62,970 nucleotides of DNA from Rossellomorea sp. SC111 (GCF_024733565.1 NZ_JANIOC010000002.1:1-62970), one strand, 5' to 3'. Shown: positions 1 to 8,281, numbered from the stretch's first letter. Made by a program: numbers and translations. Notes: generated from the sequence alone by a model not told the origin.

Positions 1-183
1 ATGGAGAACTTTTTTGGGATACTGAAGTCTGAATTCCTTTACTTACAAGAATTTGATAGTATCGAGCACTTTAAAGAAGAACTGAAAGAATACATGTATT
101 ACTACAATCACCTGAGAATCAAATCAAGGTTAAAACGAAAAAGTCCGGTAGCTTATCGAGTAAGTACTGAATTAGCTGCTTAG
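1..183 (+). mobile_element. IS3-family transposase (OrfB), C-terminal fragment
   Basis: The reading frame is open from the first base, so only the last 60 residues of the transposase are in the window. The segment [11 protein letters not shown], followed by [21 protein letters not shown], is the end of the DDE (rve) integrase core of IS3/IS150-type OrfB: the E of ENFFG is the position of the catalytic glutamate, and YNxxRI..L..KSPVxYR is the usual C-terminal signature. The element's right end should lie shortly after the stop (about 190-215). The upstream catalytic aspartates, OrfA and the left end are outside the window, so activity cannot be judged. Confidence 0.88.
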
Positions 184-189
184 AAATTT

Positions 190-215
190 AAGTGTCCAAC
201 GTTATGGGACCAGTG
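190..215. repeat. Probable right terminal inverted repeat of the IS3 element
   Basis: A TGTCCAACGTTATGGGACCA-type sequence starts a few bases after the transposase stop. Ends of IS3/IS150-type elements commonly read TGTCCAA..., so this is the likely right end. Immediately after it comes a 5'-truncated copy of the Bacillus palindromic repeat, so the element appears to have landed inside that repeat. The matching left end is not in the window. Confidence 0.5.
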
Positions 216-290
216 CATTGCGCCTGCGGGGTCTCACCTGTCCAGCGTTTCCCGCAGGAGTCGAGCACCTTCCGCTCCAATCAACTTTCG
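216..290 (-). repeat. Truncated copy of a GC-rich palindromic intergenic repeat
   Basis: Positions 251-286 are identical, 36 of 36 bases, to 27401-27436, the right arm of another copy. The left arm is absent because the IS3 end abuts it. The family reads, in the other orientation, TTGATTGGAGCGGAAGGTGC followed by CGACTCCTGCGGG, and is abundant between genes in many Bacillus genomes. Confidence 0.75.
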
Positions 291-564
291 AAGCGTAAGT
301 GTTCACTATAACATTGTAAAGTCGAGATTGCTTCACCATTGCATACACCAACTCCAATTTTTATAAGTTGCTGTGATCGATTACCGTTAATTATACACAC
401 ACTCTTTCTTGCCAGATGTGAATGACTCATCCTGCTCCGACACACTCCAAATGACCGAATATTCACAAACTATAGTATGTGTATGAATAACAACAATCTT
501 GGTGAAATTGCCTATTTATTATTATTATTGCTAAAGCAAATTCAGAAAATATAGCAGAATCTAG
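291..564. other. Gene-free stretch between two repeats
   Basis: No convincing gene. A 61-codon minus-strand frame (281-466) has no well-placed ribosome-binding site and a cysteine-rich composition unlike neighbouring proteins. A short TTA-type microsatellite lies near 512-529. The stretch could be remnant IS DNA, but I do not recognise it. Confidence 0.4.
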
Positions 565-694
565 CTTTTGATTGGAGTGCAAGACGAAGACTCCTACGGG
601 AAAAGCGGAATAGGTGAGACCCCGCAGGAACGTCAGAGACGAGAAGGCTAGCCGAACGCCCGAGGAAAGCGAAGTCTTGCACGGAAATCAAAAG
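565..694 (+). repeat. Palindromic intergenic repeat, complete copy
   Basis: A 130-bp element bounded by perfect CTTTTGATT (565-573) and AATCAAAAG (686-694), with inner arms GTGCAAGAC (577-585) and GTCTTGCAC (674-682). The core carries the family signatures GACTCCTACGGG and GTGAGACCCCGCAGGA. It belongs to the same family as 216-290, 5541-5672, 27206-27436 and 40766-40847. Confidence 0.8.
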
Positions 695-775
695 CGGTGT
701 AACAAGTGATCCAAACTGTTTTTTGATTGTTCGTCTTTAGAGAAAACGGATTTAGTTATGTCCCTGCCACTTTCT

Positions 776-1600
776 TTATTCAATGGGATATTGATAATAT
801 TCCTGACTATAAAAGGTTTGAAAACCGCTTGATTCATAAAGTTTCAGTGCCTTGCTATTCGTGGCAGCGACATCCAGGTATATATCATCGGTCCATTTCG
901 ATTCCTGCATCACAGCCCGGGACAATGCTTTTCTTCCGATGCCCTTTCCCTGATAAGAAGGGAAGACGGCAAAGCCATAGATGAAACTCTTCTTATTCGC
1001 TCGTTGAACCCTTATCTTCCCAACAACTTTTTCATCAAGGACAATCATAAGATTTCCTGCCGGCGAATCTTCGAATAGCCTCCTGGTGTAGGATTCAGCA
1101 TCACTTCTGACAACCCCGAAACATTTTTCATCCAGGTCGATGATGGTATCAATATCATGTGCATCCGCCGTTTTTATACCGACAGAATGGTCGATGACTA
1201 ACTCTTTCTTATTCCATTTCATTTCATATTCAGTGAAATCATACGCAGCACCCGTATGCGATATAAACCCTTTTCCAGACGTCGATGATCCCGGAATATT
1301 GAGTAAGAGCTTATTGACCGTCCGGGGTTTTAAAGATTGGAGTGCTTTTTGAAACAGTTCTTGAAACAGGTGCTGACGACGGAAATCAGGATGGATCATC
1401 CCACATATTTCGTACGAATCGCCAAATCCGTATATTCCTAAAAACCCGATCAAAAGGTTCTCTTTGTATAGAAGAAAATCATCCTGATCGTTCTGTCTCT
1501 TTTTTAGCATTTCCCAGTTTAATTTTAAGTTGATATCTTCAAAATTCTCGCAAACATTCTGAAGATCCTTTATATCTTGAAGTTGTTTAGAAGTAAGCAT
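776..1600 (-). CDS. Tandem GNAT-family N-acetyltransferase
   Basis: A 274-residue protein with two GNAT folds in tandem. The C-terminal half has a standard acetyl-CoA-binding motif A (VFPSYQGKGIGRKAL, about residues 212-226) and the family's ALKLYESSGF ending. The N-terminal half has a weaker motif (MIHPDFRRQHLF, about 68-79) and may be regulatory or substrate-binding. The ATG start follows a GGGGT-type ribosome-binding site. GNAT enzymes move an acetyl group from acetyl-CoA to an amine; the substrate cannot be read from sequence. It lies alone next to an IS/repeat region. A second, divergent tandem GNAT protein is at 40973-41878. Confidence 0.85.
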   Translation of the reverse strand: MLTSKQLQDIKDLQNVCENFEDINLKLNWEMLKKRQNDQDDFLLYKENLLIGFLGIYGFGDSYEICGMIHPDFRRQHLFQELFQKALQSLKPRTVNKLLLNIPGSSTSGKGFISHTGAAYDFTEYEMKWNKKELVIDHSVGIKTADAHDIDTIIDLDEKCFGVVRSDAESYTRRLFEDSPAGNLMIVLDEKVVGKIRVQRANKKSFIYGFAVFPSYQGKGIGRKALSRAVMQESKWTDDIYLDVAATNSKALKLYESSGFQTFYSQEYYQYPIE

Positions 1601-1727
1601 TCGTTATACCCCTTTTTACCGAAATAGAAAGAATTTTCTTACTTGATTTTATTTTATGAGCATTATTTATACAAGAAAATTTTGCTCTTTCATAGAATAA
1701 AACCATGTAGGTATACATTTATCCACC

Positions 1728-2789
1728 TTATTCCTTATCCTGTATACGCTGAATCACTTCATGAAGTTCATCAGGCTTAAGGAATTCAAGTGGGGAAAAT
1801 CCTTTTTCAAACATGACGGACTCACTTTCGATCATCAGGACATATCGACCGTTCACTTTCGCCAAATGAATGCTGTCTCCGAAATCTGAAAGAAGGGCTT
1901 TTACAGAAACATGGTCAAGTTTCACCTTCAGTTCCACTTCAGGGGATTGCTCGACTATTTGTGAAGTGGCTTCCACCACCTGTTCCGTCGTGAAACGTTC
2001 CTGCAGTTCCCGCTTCGGGCTGATGGCCCATTCTTCTACGGCTTCTTCGAATTCGACCCGTTCGTCACTTTCTTCAGCATATGTCTCTGAAATATGTTCT
2101 TTTACCATTCCGTACACTTGGGATTTCACGATTTCGGGCATAGACTTTTCATACACCACCCATTTAAGGAAATCCTCAAAGTACCTGGCGTGTGATGCTT
2201 GATGAATTTTGATTTCCGCAGAATCCATCATTCCTTCTTCAGGCATATAGGGATATTGGATGGATTTCATGTTTTTCGTCGTGATCGCCATTTCTACATT
2301 ATGAATCAGGGTTGCTTCATCCGTAATGGTGGCGACCTTTGGTTCGAAATCACATTTCATTATGAATAAAAAGGGATCATCAAAAAATTTGGTGAGTTTT
2401 GCGGTGGCTACTAGAAATGCCCCACCTCGAATAGCACTCGCTTCTATGTACATTTGAACAATTTGATCACATGCTTCACGAAAATCTTCTTTACTTTCAG
2501 CATAACGGGTTCGATGAAATAAATTGTAGTTTGGATTCGATGTAAGCTCATGACCTGGTTCTACAACAAAGCGGCCAATTTTAGTGGGAGCTGACTCTGA
2601 TTTGGAGTGCCTGTCCACCTTTCGCTTGACGATCTTCGTCAGTTCACCGTCCAGAAAGCTTTTGAGGGGGCTTTCCTCATACTCACCCCCGGTCAAGGTT
2701 TGAAAGTGCTTATGTCGTTTATCTGCTTCTTCGCCTTTTCCTTCTACCTGGATTAAATAAAATGAAAGATGCTGTATGGTAAAATCCAT
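1728..2789 (-). CDS. DUF3900-like conserved Bacillus protein
   Basis: 353 residues, soluble, acidic in the middle, with no signal peptide or membrane segment. It opens MDFTIQHLSFYLIQVEG and resembles the uncharacterised DUF3900 proteins of Bacillus. The overall plan, an N-terminal domain followed by acidic helices and a C-terminal FLKPDELHEVIQRIQ helix, loosely recalls 37-kDa nucleoid-associated proteins, but that is only an impression. The ATG start has a CAGGAGAA ribosome-binding site at good spacing. It is a single-gene unit; function unknown. Confidence 0.65.
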   Translation of the reverse strand: MDFTIQHLSFYLIQVEGKGEEADKRHKHFQTLTGGEYEESPLKSFLDGELTKIVKRKVDRHSKSESAPTKIGRFVVEPGHELTSNPNYNLFHRTRYAESKEDFREACDQIVQMYIEASAIRGGAFLVATAKLTKFFDDPFLFIMKCDFEPKVATITDEATLIHNVEMAITTKNMKSIQYPYMPEEGMMDSAEIKIHQASHARYFEDFLKWVVYEKSMPEIVKSQVYGMVKEHISETYAEESDERVEFEEAVEEWAISPKRELQERFTTEQVVEATSQIVEQSPEVELKVKLDHVSVKALLSDFGDSIHLAKVNGRYVLMIESESVMFEKGFSPLEFLKPDELHEVIQRIQDKE

Positions 2790-2946
2790 GATTTGTTCTC
2801 CTGACCTGATTAGATTCGAAATCTTATGATTTCACATTCATTGTTACAGTATAGAAAAGCACAAAAGGTTCGTCAATTGACTTATGAAAGGAGAGTATTG
2901 AGAGATACTATTTATTAGCTTGATAAAACGTAAGGTGGTGAGCTTG

Positions 2947-3930
2947 GTGAGTAATGAATCATTTTTCACATTAGTGAAAAAAGGAAATAAATCTTCGTTC
3001 TTTGCGATGGTGGGAAATGGCCTCCTTGCAATCGCAAAGGGGGCGGCATTCTTTATCAGTGGAAGTGGGGCAATGTTTGCCTCTGCCATGCACTCGTTAG
3101 CCGATACTGTCAATCAAGGGTTTGTGTTTATTGGCAGTGTTCTATCAGAGAAGAAGCCGACAGAAAAGTTCCCGACAGGTTTTGGGCGTGTCATCAATCT
3201 GTTTTGCATGATTGCGGTCATCGTTGTTTCGGTCATGGCTTATGAAACGATTCGTGAGGGATTTCATCTAATCAAACATCCCGCTGAAGTCAAAGGGATA
3301 TGGATAAATGTATCCGTGTTACTCTTGAACATCCTCATTGATGGAACGATCCTCATTAAAGTGATGAAGGAAATCAGTCAGGAAGCCCGCGTGGAAAGCA
3401 GGGGTGCTGGGATTGTGACCGGTGCGTTCAAGCATGTAAAGCGGGCAGCGCCCCCAACAAGACTTGTGTTTTATGAAGACTTAGTTGCTGTATCCGGTGC
3501 CATTCTGGCTTTGATAGCGGTCCTTGTTTCTTATTTCTCTCCGTTTCAACTATTGGATGGGATTGTGACCATAATGATCGGATTCCTAATGGTGGGGGTT
3601 GCCTTCAGGGTCGGGTATGACAATATGGTTGGTCTTATAGGGGTTGCTGCACCAAAGGAAGTAGAGGACCGGATTGCTTCTGCCATCTTTGAACATGAGG
3701 CAGTCATCGATATCTTTAAGATGAGGATTACACAGGAGGGCCGTTATTACCACGTGGAATCATATCTTGAATTGAAAAAGGGGTTACCCCTATCAGAAGC
3801 GGATGATATTAAGTTTGCCATACAGGATCAGTTAATAGGGGATCCGGATATAGCTGATGTTACATTAGGGATCATAGAAGACAATGGTGTTCAGGAGTGG
3901 AAAGGGACTGATGTACCTGAAATTCAGTAA
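2947..3930 (+). CDS. Cation diffusion facilitator (CDF) transporter, ZnT9-like subgroup
   Basis: An integral membrane exporter of divalent metals (Zn, Mn, Fe or Co) that uses the proton gradient. TM2 carries HSLADT (His49 and Asp53 from this start), the metal-site pattern of the CDF family. TM5 has EDLVAVSG instead of HxxxD, as in the SLC30A9/ZnT9 branch. A soluble C-terminal dimerisation domain follows (about residues 225-320). An AAGGTGG ribosome-binding site at 2932 favours the GTG at 2947 (or the TTG at 2944); an in-frame TTG at 2920 lies upstream of that site and is unlikely. Metal specificity is not predictable here. Confidence 0.88.
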   Translation: MSNESFFTLVKKGNKSSFFAMVGNGLLAIAKGAAFFISGSGAMFASAMHSLADTVNQGFVFIGSVLSEKKPTEKFPTGFGRVINLFCMIAVIVVSVMAYETIREGFHLIKHPAEVKGIWINVSVLLLNILIDGTILIKVMKEISQEARVESRGAGIVTGAFKHVKRAAPPTRLVFYEDLVAVSGAILALIAVLVSYFSPFQLLDGIVTIMIGFLMVGVAFRVGYDNMVGLIGVAAPKEVEDRIASAIFEHEAVIDIFKMRITQEGRYYHVESYLELKKGLPLSEADDIKFAIQDQLIGDPDIADVTLGIIEDNGVQEWKGTDVPEIQ

Positions 3931-3932
3931 TG

Positions 3933-3963
3933 ATCCTCCGGCTGATGGTTTGAGCCGGAGGAT
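3933..3963. terminator. Hairpin between convergent genes
   Basis: Perfect 11-bp arms, ATCCTCCGGCT and AGCCGGAGGAT, with a 9-nt loop, just after the CDF stop codon. There is no T-tract, so it may be a weak terminator or act with the convergent gene. Confidence 0.55.
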
Positions 3964-3968
3964 GCAGA

Positions 3969-4583
3969 TTAATTTTGAATGAATTTTTCAAACACAAACC
4001 CAAAATCTTTAAGGGTCAATTCTTTCTTCTTGTCCGACAGCCAATTGAAGGCATATTGATTGACCTCTTTAAACTGGTCAACAACATTTACGCCATCTGT
4101 CTTCACTTGTCCCAATGTTGAGGATGCCAGTTGAAGACTTTCATTGGCAAAACCAGAATAAATGCTATTGTCAGTAGTGATTTCACTAATTTTTATAAGG
4201 GACTTATATAGATCTTTCACTTCTGCTAAATGTTTTTTATGAACATCGATGGAGTAGATTTCCGAACCGATCTTAAACTTGATTTCAACATCCAGATCTA
4301 CTGTTCCCGCCGTTTCAAGAAGGACATTCGATAGGTGATACTTGTAATAATCCAAACGGCGGAGCACCCGCTTCTTGCTTGCTGCACTTGTCCCATCAAG
4401 GTGAATGAGAGCTTTGTTTGTAAAGCAATATTCATCGGACTTGGATTTGATTAGAAAGTAAATCTTCTCTCCATCTTCATGCATAATGTAATCATCTGAA
4501 TCGGCTTTGTCGTAATCCTGCGGCATTATGACTGTGCCAATATCACTCAAACCTAATACATCTGAAGCTACTTTTCCAAACAT
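3969..4583 (-). CDS. YvbH-like bacterial PH-domain protein
   Basis: 204 residues from the ATG chosen here. The N-terminal 120 residues form a bacterial pleckstrin-homology fold (GTVIMPQDYDKAD...KALIHLDGTSAASKKRVLRRLDYYKY), and the last 60 residues, ending FGFVFEKFIQN, match the YvbH oligomerisation extension seen in B. subtilis YvbH/YozO-type proteins. An AAAGGA site precedes the ATG at 4583; the in-frame TTG at 4601 would place that site inside the gene. Cytoplasmic; the biological role of the family is unknown. Confidence 0.78.
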   Translation of the reverse strand: MFGKVASDVLGLSDIGTVIMPQDYDKADSDDYIMHEDGEKIYFLIKSKSDEYCFTNKALIHLDGTSAASKKRVLRRLDYYKYHLSNVLLETAGTVDLDVEIKFKIGSEIYSIDVHKKHLAEVKDLYKSLIKISEITTDNSIYSGFANESLQLASSTLGQVKTDGVNVVDQFKEVNQYAFNWLSDKKKELTLKDFGFVFEKFIQN

Positions 4584-4707
4584 GCTTTCAAATCCTTTCA
4601 ATTTTGAATGTTTACTTTCTTACCATGTGATAAGACTTCATTAGTATATCATAGATTCATAGAAGGTAAGGGAATTATTGGAATAATATGGTTTGAACGC
4701 TTATGGT

Positions 4708-4737
4708 TTGGGTGTTCCATTCCATTCATACTATAAT
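4708..4737 (+). promoter_or_regulatory. Sigma-A promoter of the NUDIX gene
   Basis: TTGGGT (4708-4713), 18-bp spacer, TATAAT (4732-4737), about 40 bp before the start codon of the NUDIX gene. Confidence 0.55.
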
Positions 4738-4779
4738 AAAGAAAATCATAGAATAGATTAACGTAAAGGGGGGAATAGA

Positions 4780-5409
4780 ATGGATGTGACCGATCTGCTG
4801 ATGCGCTTCAAAGATAGAACGCCTAAAGTGTTGGGGAGTGAAACATTTTCTGAATATGCTATTCTACTTCCTTTGATCGAAGTGAAAGGGGATATTCATG
4901 TTCTCTTTGAAGTCCGTTCATTGAATATGCGGAGACAACCGGGGGAAATCTGCTTTCCAGGTGGGAGAATCGACCGGAGTGACTCTGATGAGAGGGCAGC
5001 TGCCTTAAGGGAGACATCAGAGGAATTGGGAATACAAGAGGATTCCATCTCGGACATTTATCCTCTCGATTATATCGTATCCCCATTTGGGACGATCATC
5101 TATCCTTTTGTAGGGAAGCTGAATATATCATTAGAAGAGTTGCGCCCGAATGCTGCCGAGGTGGAAGAGATTTTCACAACCCCGCTCTCTTACATGTGTG
5201 AAAAAGAACCGGAATTGTATAATATCAAATTTAAAATGGAACCGGAAGAGAGCTTCCCATATAAACAAATACCAGGTGGGGAAAACTACGACTGGCAGGC
5301 AAGAAACATGAAAGAACATTTCTACTACTACGAAGATAAAGTCATCTGGGGCCTCACCGCCCGCGTCCTCCATCACTTTATAAAACTGCTGGCACAACCC
5401 TCTAATTGA
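4780..5409 (+). CDS. NUDIX hydrolase, probable CoA pyrophosphatase
   Basis: 209 residues. The NUDIX box is clear: GGRIDRSDSDERAAALRETSEELGI in two parts (GGRIDRSDSDERAAALRE, then TSEELGI), with the REXXEE metal-binding acidic residues. It is preceded by LNMRRQPGEICFPGG, the coenzyme-A-pyrophosphatase variant (UPF0035-like LRxHxGqvxFPGG). Such enzymes cleave CoA or acyl-CoA to phosphopantetheine and adenosine 3',5'-bisphosphate. The ATG has a GGGGGG ribosome-binding site and its own sigma-A promoter. Other nucleoside-diphosphate substrates remain possible. Confidence 0.85.
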   Translation: MDVTDLLMRFKDRTPKVLGSETFSEYAILLPLIEVKGDIHVLFEVRSLNMRRQPGEICFPGGRIDRSDSDERAAALRETSEELGIQEDSISDIYPLDYIVSPFGTIIYPFVGKLNISLEELRPNAAEVEEIFTTPLSYMCEKEPELYNIKFKMEPEESFPYKQIPGGENYDWQARNMKEHFYYYEDKVIWGLTARVLHHFIKLLAQPSN

Positions 5410-5540
5410 CAGGCCAACGTGAAAAATTGTTACTGTTAAATGGATAATAATATCTAAATTAGTAATATACTTTAGTAAGACATAAGTGGGATTTGTTTGG
5501 AATTATATAATTTGAAATAGGTTTTGTATAGAAGCACAGA

Positions 5541-5672
5541 GTGGATTGTAGCGGAAGGCACTTGACTCCTGCGGGAGATAGAGGAAAGGTTGAGACCCCA
5601 CAGGGCAAAGCCCGAGGAGGCTCAACTTCCTCCCCGCGCGAGTCTTGTGCCTGCAGCGGAAAGGAACGGTCC
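5541..5672 (+). repeat. Palindromic intergenic repeat, complete copy
   Basis: About 130 bp, with facing arms AGGCACTTGACTC and GAGTCTTGTGCCT and the core GACTCCTGCGGG...GAGACCCCACAGG. Apparent open frames of 80-90 codons on both strands here are by-products of the repeat. Confidence 0.8.
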
Positions 5673-6290
5673 ATATATTTACATTCCCTCTTATAAAAAA
5701 TATAATAAAAAAATTTCAAAAGAAATTCCAAAAGAAATTCTACATTTACCTGTACGGATTGACATACGTTTCGTTTTCATACTTTTTTCGATAGAACAAT
5801 CTGTCGGAGAAAGTATTTTTGTATGTCAATATGTAGCAAATTGAATGGTTTGTAAATGGTTAGGAGGAGGTAAAGAGAAGTAACAGAAAGACAATGGAAA
5901 AGGAGAGGGGAATTATTATGATCATTCGTGCTAAATGCTGGAGGATGTTAAGCGTACAGGAAAAATTGTTTATCCTGAAGGCAGTATGTAATAAGCATCT
6001 CAAAAAGTAGCCTCCGGATAATATAACCGATTTGTACATGCCACAGCTTTTTGTCTTTGGTTCGCATATATTGGTGGTACGATCAAATCAAGAATATAAG
6101 GTTTGCAATTGAACAGTGCCTTAAAGCAATCCAACACCATGTTATGATGGAAATTACATGGAGGCCGTTAATCCAGCCACCTTCCTATTCTTCTTCTGGA
6201 ATTATGCCCTTAACGGTGAATAAGTGCTCCCCCGAAATAATCCCCCTAACCCGGATCATACTATCCTTTCAATTGACCCATTATTGAAGT
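5673..6290 (+). other. Gene-poor region with possible decayed coding sequence
   Basis: About 620 bp with no intact gene I can defend. A ribosome-binding site (GAGAGGGGAA) precedes an ATG at 5919 that opens a 29-codon frame ending at 6008. One frame over, at about 5937-5993, the sequence reads LEDVKRTGKIVYPEGSM, which looks more protein-like, as if a frameshift had split a gene. Further segments around 6030-6110 and 6140-6220 (for example YMEAVNPATFLFFFWNYALNG) look coding but are interrupted by stops. This fits a degraded gene; I cannot name the ancestor. Confidence 0.3.
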
Positions 6291-6293
6291 GTC

Positions 6294-6350
6294 TCTTACC
6301 AAAAGACCAATAAAATGTTTCTGGCATATTTTATTGGTCTTTTGGTAAGA
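6294..6350. repeat. Long perfect inverted repeat, AT-rich hairpin
   Basis: Arms 6294-6316 and 6328-6350 are perfect reverse complements over 23 bp (TCTTACCAAAAGACCAATAA... facing ...TTATTGGTCTTTTGGTAAGA) with an 11-nt loop. It separates the decayed region from the lipoprotein gene. It could terminate transcription in either direction or be a relic of a small mobile element. Confidence 0.7.
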
Positions 6351-6384
6351 TAGATGGTGCACATACATATAAGGAGGACAACGA

Positions 6385-6834
6385 GTGAAAGCATCGAAAA
6401 CAGTTATGATGGCCGGTCTTTTTTTAGCTATCCTTTTAAGCGGATGTAATCGGAATGCTGCAGACATGGTCGTTAAAAGTAGTGTAACGGTAAATGAAGA
6501 AGATGAAACACTTACCTTTTCAGGAGTATTAACGGATGAAGCTTTGGATCCGGCCACGCCTTTCCGAGCCCGCTTTTTTTTGCAGGGGAAAACGATCAAA
6601 AATGCATTGGGCACCGATTTGATCTATACGGATGAAGAACTGAAAAGCCGTAAAGAGGGAGAGGCTCCTAAGGAATATAAAGTAGAAAAAACAGTAGAAA
6701 TTAAAAAGAGTGAAGAGATCGATAAGATCATAAGCGACATTCAAAACGAAGATAAAGAAGCTGTCACCATCGAAATCGTAAATGACAATGGCCGCATTGA
6801 TGACAAGGTTCTTCATGACATTAAAAAAGAGTAG
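6385..6834 (+). CDS. Predicted lipoprotein of unknown function
   Basis: 149 residues. The N-terminus is a lipoprotein signal peptide: basic MKASK, hydrophobic core, then the lipobox LLSGC, so the mature protein would be anchored by Cys21 on the outer face of the membrane. The remainder is hydrophilic and charged (KEYKVEKTVEIKKSEEIDKII), with no domain I recognise. The start is a GTG placed by a strong AAGGAGG site. A terminator follows directly, so it is probably monocistronic. Confidence 0.75.
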   Translation: MKASKTVMMAGLFLAILLSGCNRNAADMVVKSSVTVNEEDETLTFSGVLTDEALDPATPFRARFFLQGKTIKNALGTDLIYTDEELKSRKEGEAPKEYKVEKTVEIKKSEEIDKIISDIQNEDKEAVTIEIVNDNGRIDDKVLHDIKKE

Positions 6835-6861
6835 GGTGGTATCAAGCCCTGCTCCTTTTTT
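6829..6861 (+). terminator. Intrinsic terminator of the lipoprotein gene
   Basis: GAGTAGGG pairs with CCCTGCTC (one G-U pair), followed by a T-tract. It overlaps the stop codon of the upstream gene. Confidence 0.75.
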
Positions 6862-6874
6862 ATGTATAACAAGC

Positions 6875-7126
6875 TTATTTAGGATTCACTGGTCTTTTTA
6901 ATGCATAAAGATCGTCTTCGAGTAGAAGCATTTTATCCAATAATATGTCCTTGGAATCCATCACTCCCTTATTATATAAGAAGGGACCGATTTCTTTCAT
7001 AAAGAAGTCAAACCAATTTTCAGCTCCTAAATCCCCGATTTCATCCCCTGTTTGTTCATAGTAAAAACTCTGAATCCTCCCGATCATTTCGTCTCTCTGT
7101 TCTTTAGGTATCTTTGTAAACATCAT
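6875..7126 (-). CDS. DUF2164-like small protein
   Basis: 83 residues from the ATG at 7126, which follows a GGAGGGGT ribosome-binding site; an upstream in-frame ATG at 7207 has none. The sequence (IPKEQRDEMIGRIQSFYYEQTGDEIGDL, then AENWFDFFMKEIGPFLYNKGV) fits the DUF2164 family: helical, soluble, acidic. Function unknown. It is monocistronic and convergent with the lipoprotein gene. Confidence 0.75.
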   Translation of the reverse strand: MMFTKIPKEQRDEMIGRIQSFYYEQTGDEIGDLGAENWFDFFMKEIGPFLYNKGVMDSKDILLDKMLLLEDDLYALKRPVNPK

Positions 7127-7292
7127 GAGTACCCCTCCAGTTTTGTTTCTTCCATCGTAACATAAGAAGTCCGAGCAGAGAGAGGTGTAAAGAAATTCAT
7201 CGTTCAAAGAGTTGTGGATTTTTCTCTAAAAATAAAGGGGATTTCCATTCGGTATCCAATATAGTAATAGAAGACTATGAGGGGGACTTATA

Positions 7293-7847
7293 ATGGAAAT
7301 GAACTCAATCTACATGATCAAAGAAAAAAATGGGATGAAAAAGGACTTTTCACTGCTTCTTTCCATGATGGATTACGCCAGGTTCACTTCTATACAGGAA
7401 GTGGAAAATCTGTCTGTTGAAAAGCTTGATTACCGTTGTCATGATGAAGCGAATTCCATAGGGATGTTACTAGCTCATTTTGATGCAGTAGAAAAGATAT
7501 ATCAGGCACTGACATTTGAACAACTGACTGATGAGGAAATAGAAGCATATGCGTCGGAATTGGAGCCTGCCTTAAGTTTAGGCAGCAAGGCAGCCGAAAA
7601 AATTAAAGGGAATTCTGTGGAATACTACCTGGAAAACCTTCAACGCACAAGAAAGGTTACAATCGAGCAATTTAAAAAATTGGACGAAGAATGGCTATAC
7701 GACGAGACAGATTGGTGGTATGGGGAAAAAGGAAATAACTTCTTTAAATGGTTTCATGTTTTTGAAGACGAAATCAATCATAGGGGTCAAATAAGGATGA
7801 TCAAAAAGTTATATACAAAAGAGTATCTACCTACGATAGTAGAGTAG
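7293..7847 (+). CDS. DinB-family four-helix protein
   Basis: 184 residues. The pattern MMDYARFTSIQEVENLSVEKLDY...IGMLLAHFDAVEKIYQ...NHRGQIRMIKKL matches DinB/DUF664 proteins, four-helix bundles that usually bind a metal through three histidines: one in LLAHFDAVE, one in FHVFEDEINHRGQ and one near KWFH. Members are damage-inducible in B. subtilis or act as bacillithiol-dependent transferases; the specific activity here is unknown. The ATG follows a GGGGGA site. Confidence 0.75.
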   Translation: MEMNSIYMIKEKNGMKKDFSLLLSMMDYARFTSIQEVENLSVEKLDYRCHDEANSIGMLLAHFDAVEKIYQALTFEQLTDEEIEAYASELEPALSLGSKAAEKIKGNSVEYYLENLQRTRKVTIEQFKKLDEEWLYDETDWWYGEKGNNFFKWFHVFEDEINHRGQIRMIKKLYTKEYLPTIVE

Positions 7848-7885
7848 GTTAGACTATATTTTTTACAATTAGACCCATTACCGCC

Positions 7886-7914
7886 TTGAGTTTTGAAGGG
7901 GATTCTGTTATAGT
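7886..7914 (+). promoter_or_regulatory. Sigma-A promoter of the cold-shock gene
   Basis: TTGAGT (7886-7891), 17-bp spacer, TATAGT (7909-7914). Predicted start of transcription is about 7921, giving an untranslated leader of about 110 nt before the csp start codon. Confidence 0.7.
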
Positions 7915-7920
7915 AAAGAT

Positions 7921-8030
7921 AATTATTTTTGTTCGATTAATATACATGATTGACTAATTCGTCTTGAATCTTAATCAGAGCAGGAATATAAATATTTTTA
8001 CGTGCAACTGCACTAGGAGGTACATGTTTT
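7921..8030 (+). promoter_or_regulatory. Long 5' leader of the cold-shock gene
   Basis: About 110 nt between the predicted start site and the ATG, AU-rich, ending in a strong AGGAGGT site. Long leaders are typical of bacterial csp mRNAs, where they change fold with temperature. That this one does so is inferred. Confidence 0.5.
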
Positions 8031-8228
8031 ATGTTACAAGGTAAAGTTAAATGGTTTAACGCTGAAAAAGGTTTCGGTTTCATCGAAGTTGAAGGTCAAG
8101 ACGATGTTTTTGTTCACTTCTCCGCTATCCAAGGTGAAGGATACAAATCATTAGAAGAAGGTCAAGACGTTACATTTGAAATCGTTGAAGGCGCTCGTGG
8201 ACCACAAGCGGCTAACGTTCAAAAGTAA
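8031..8228 (+). CDS. cspB: Cold-shock protein, CspB-like
   Basis: 65 residues, one cold-shock domain. Both RNA-binding motifs are present: [10 protein letters not shown] (RNP1) and DVFVHFSAI (RNP2). The sequence [20 protein letters not shown] is almost identical to B. subtilis CspB and slightly further from CspD. It binds single-stranded nucleic acid in the cytoplasm and acts as an RNA chaperone and transcription antiterminator. It has its own promoter, long leader and terminator, so it is monocistronic. Assignment to cspB rather than a paralogue is by resemblance only. Confidence 0.93.
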   Translation: MLQGKVKWFNAEKGFGFIEVEGQDDVFVHFSAIQGEGYKSLEEGQDVTFEIVEGARGPQAANVQK

Positions 8229-8245
8229 TTCAAACGTATAATTTC

Positions 8246-8281
8246 AAGCAGGGTACGTCAGTTGACGTACCCTGCTTTTTT
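8246..8281 (+). terminator. Terminator of the cold-shock gene
   Basis: Perfect 15-bp arms AAGCAGGGTACGTCA / TGACGTACCCTGCTT with a 2-nt spacer, followed by T residues. Confidence 0.9.

Noticed and set aside
281..466. 61-codon frame on the minus strand near the IS
   Set aside because: No placed ribosome-binding site, cysteine-rich random-looking composition; not a credible gene.
512..530. TTA microsatellite as a phase-variable tract
   Set aside because: Short, not within or beside a gene, so no switching target.
5459..5844. Two 84-90 codon frames on opposite strands
   Set aside because: They are read-through of the palindromic repeat at 5541-5672, not genes.
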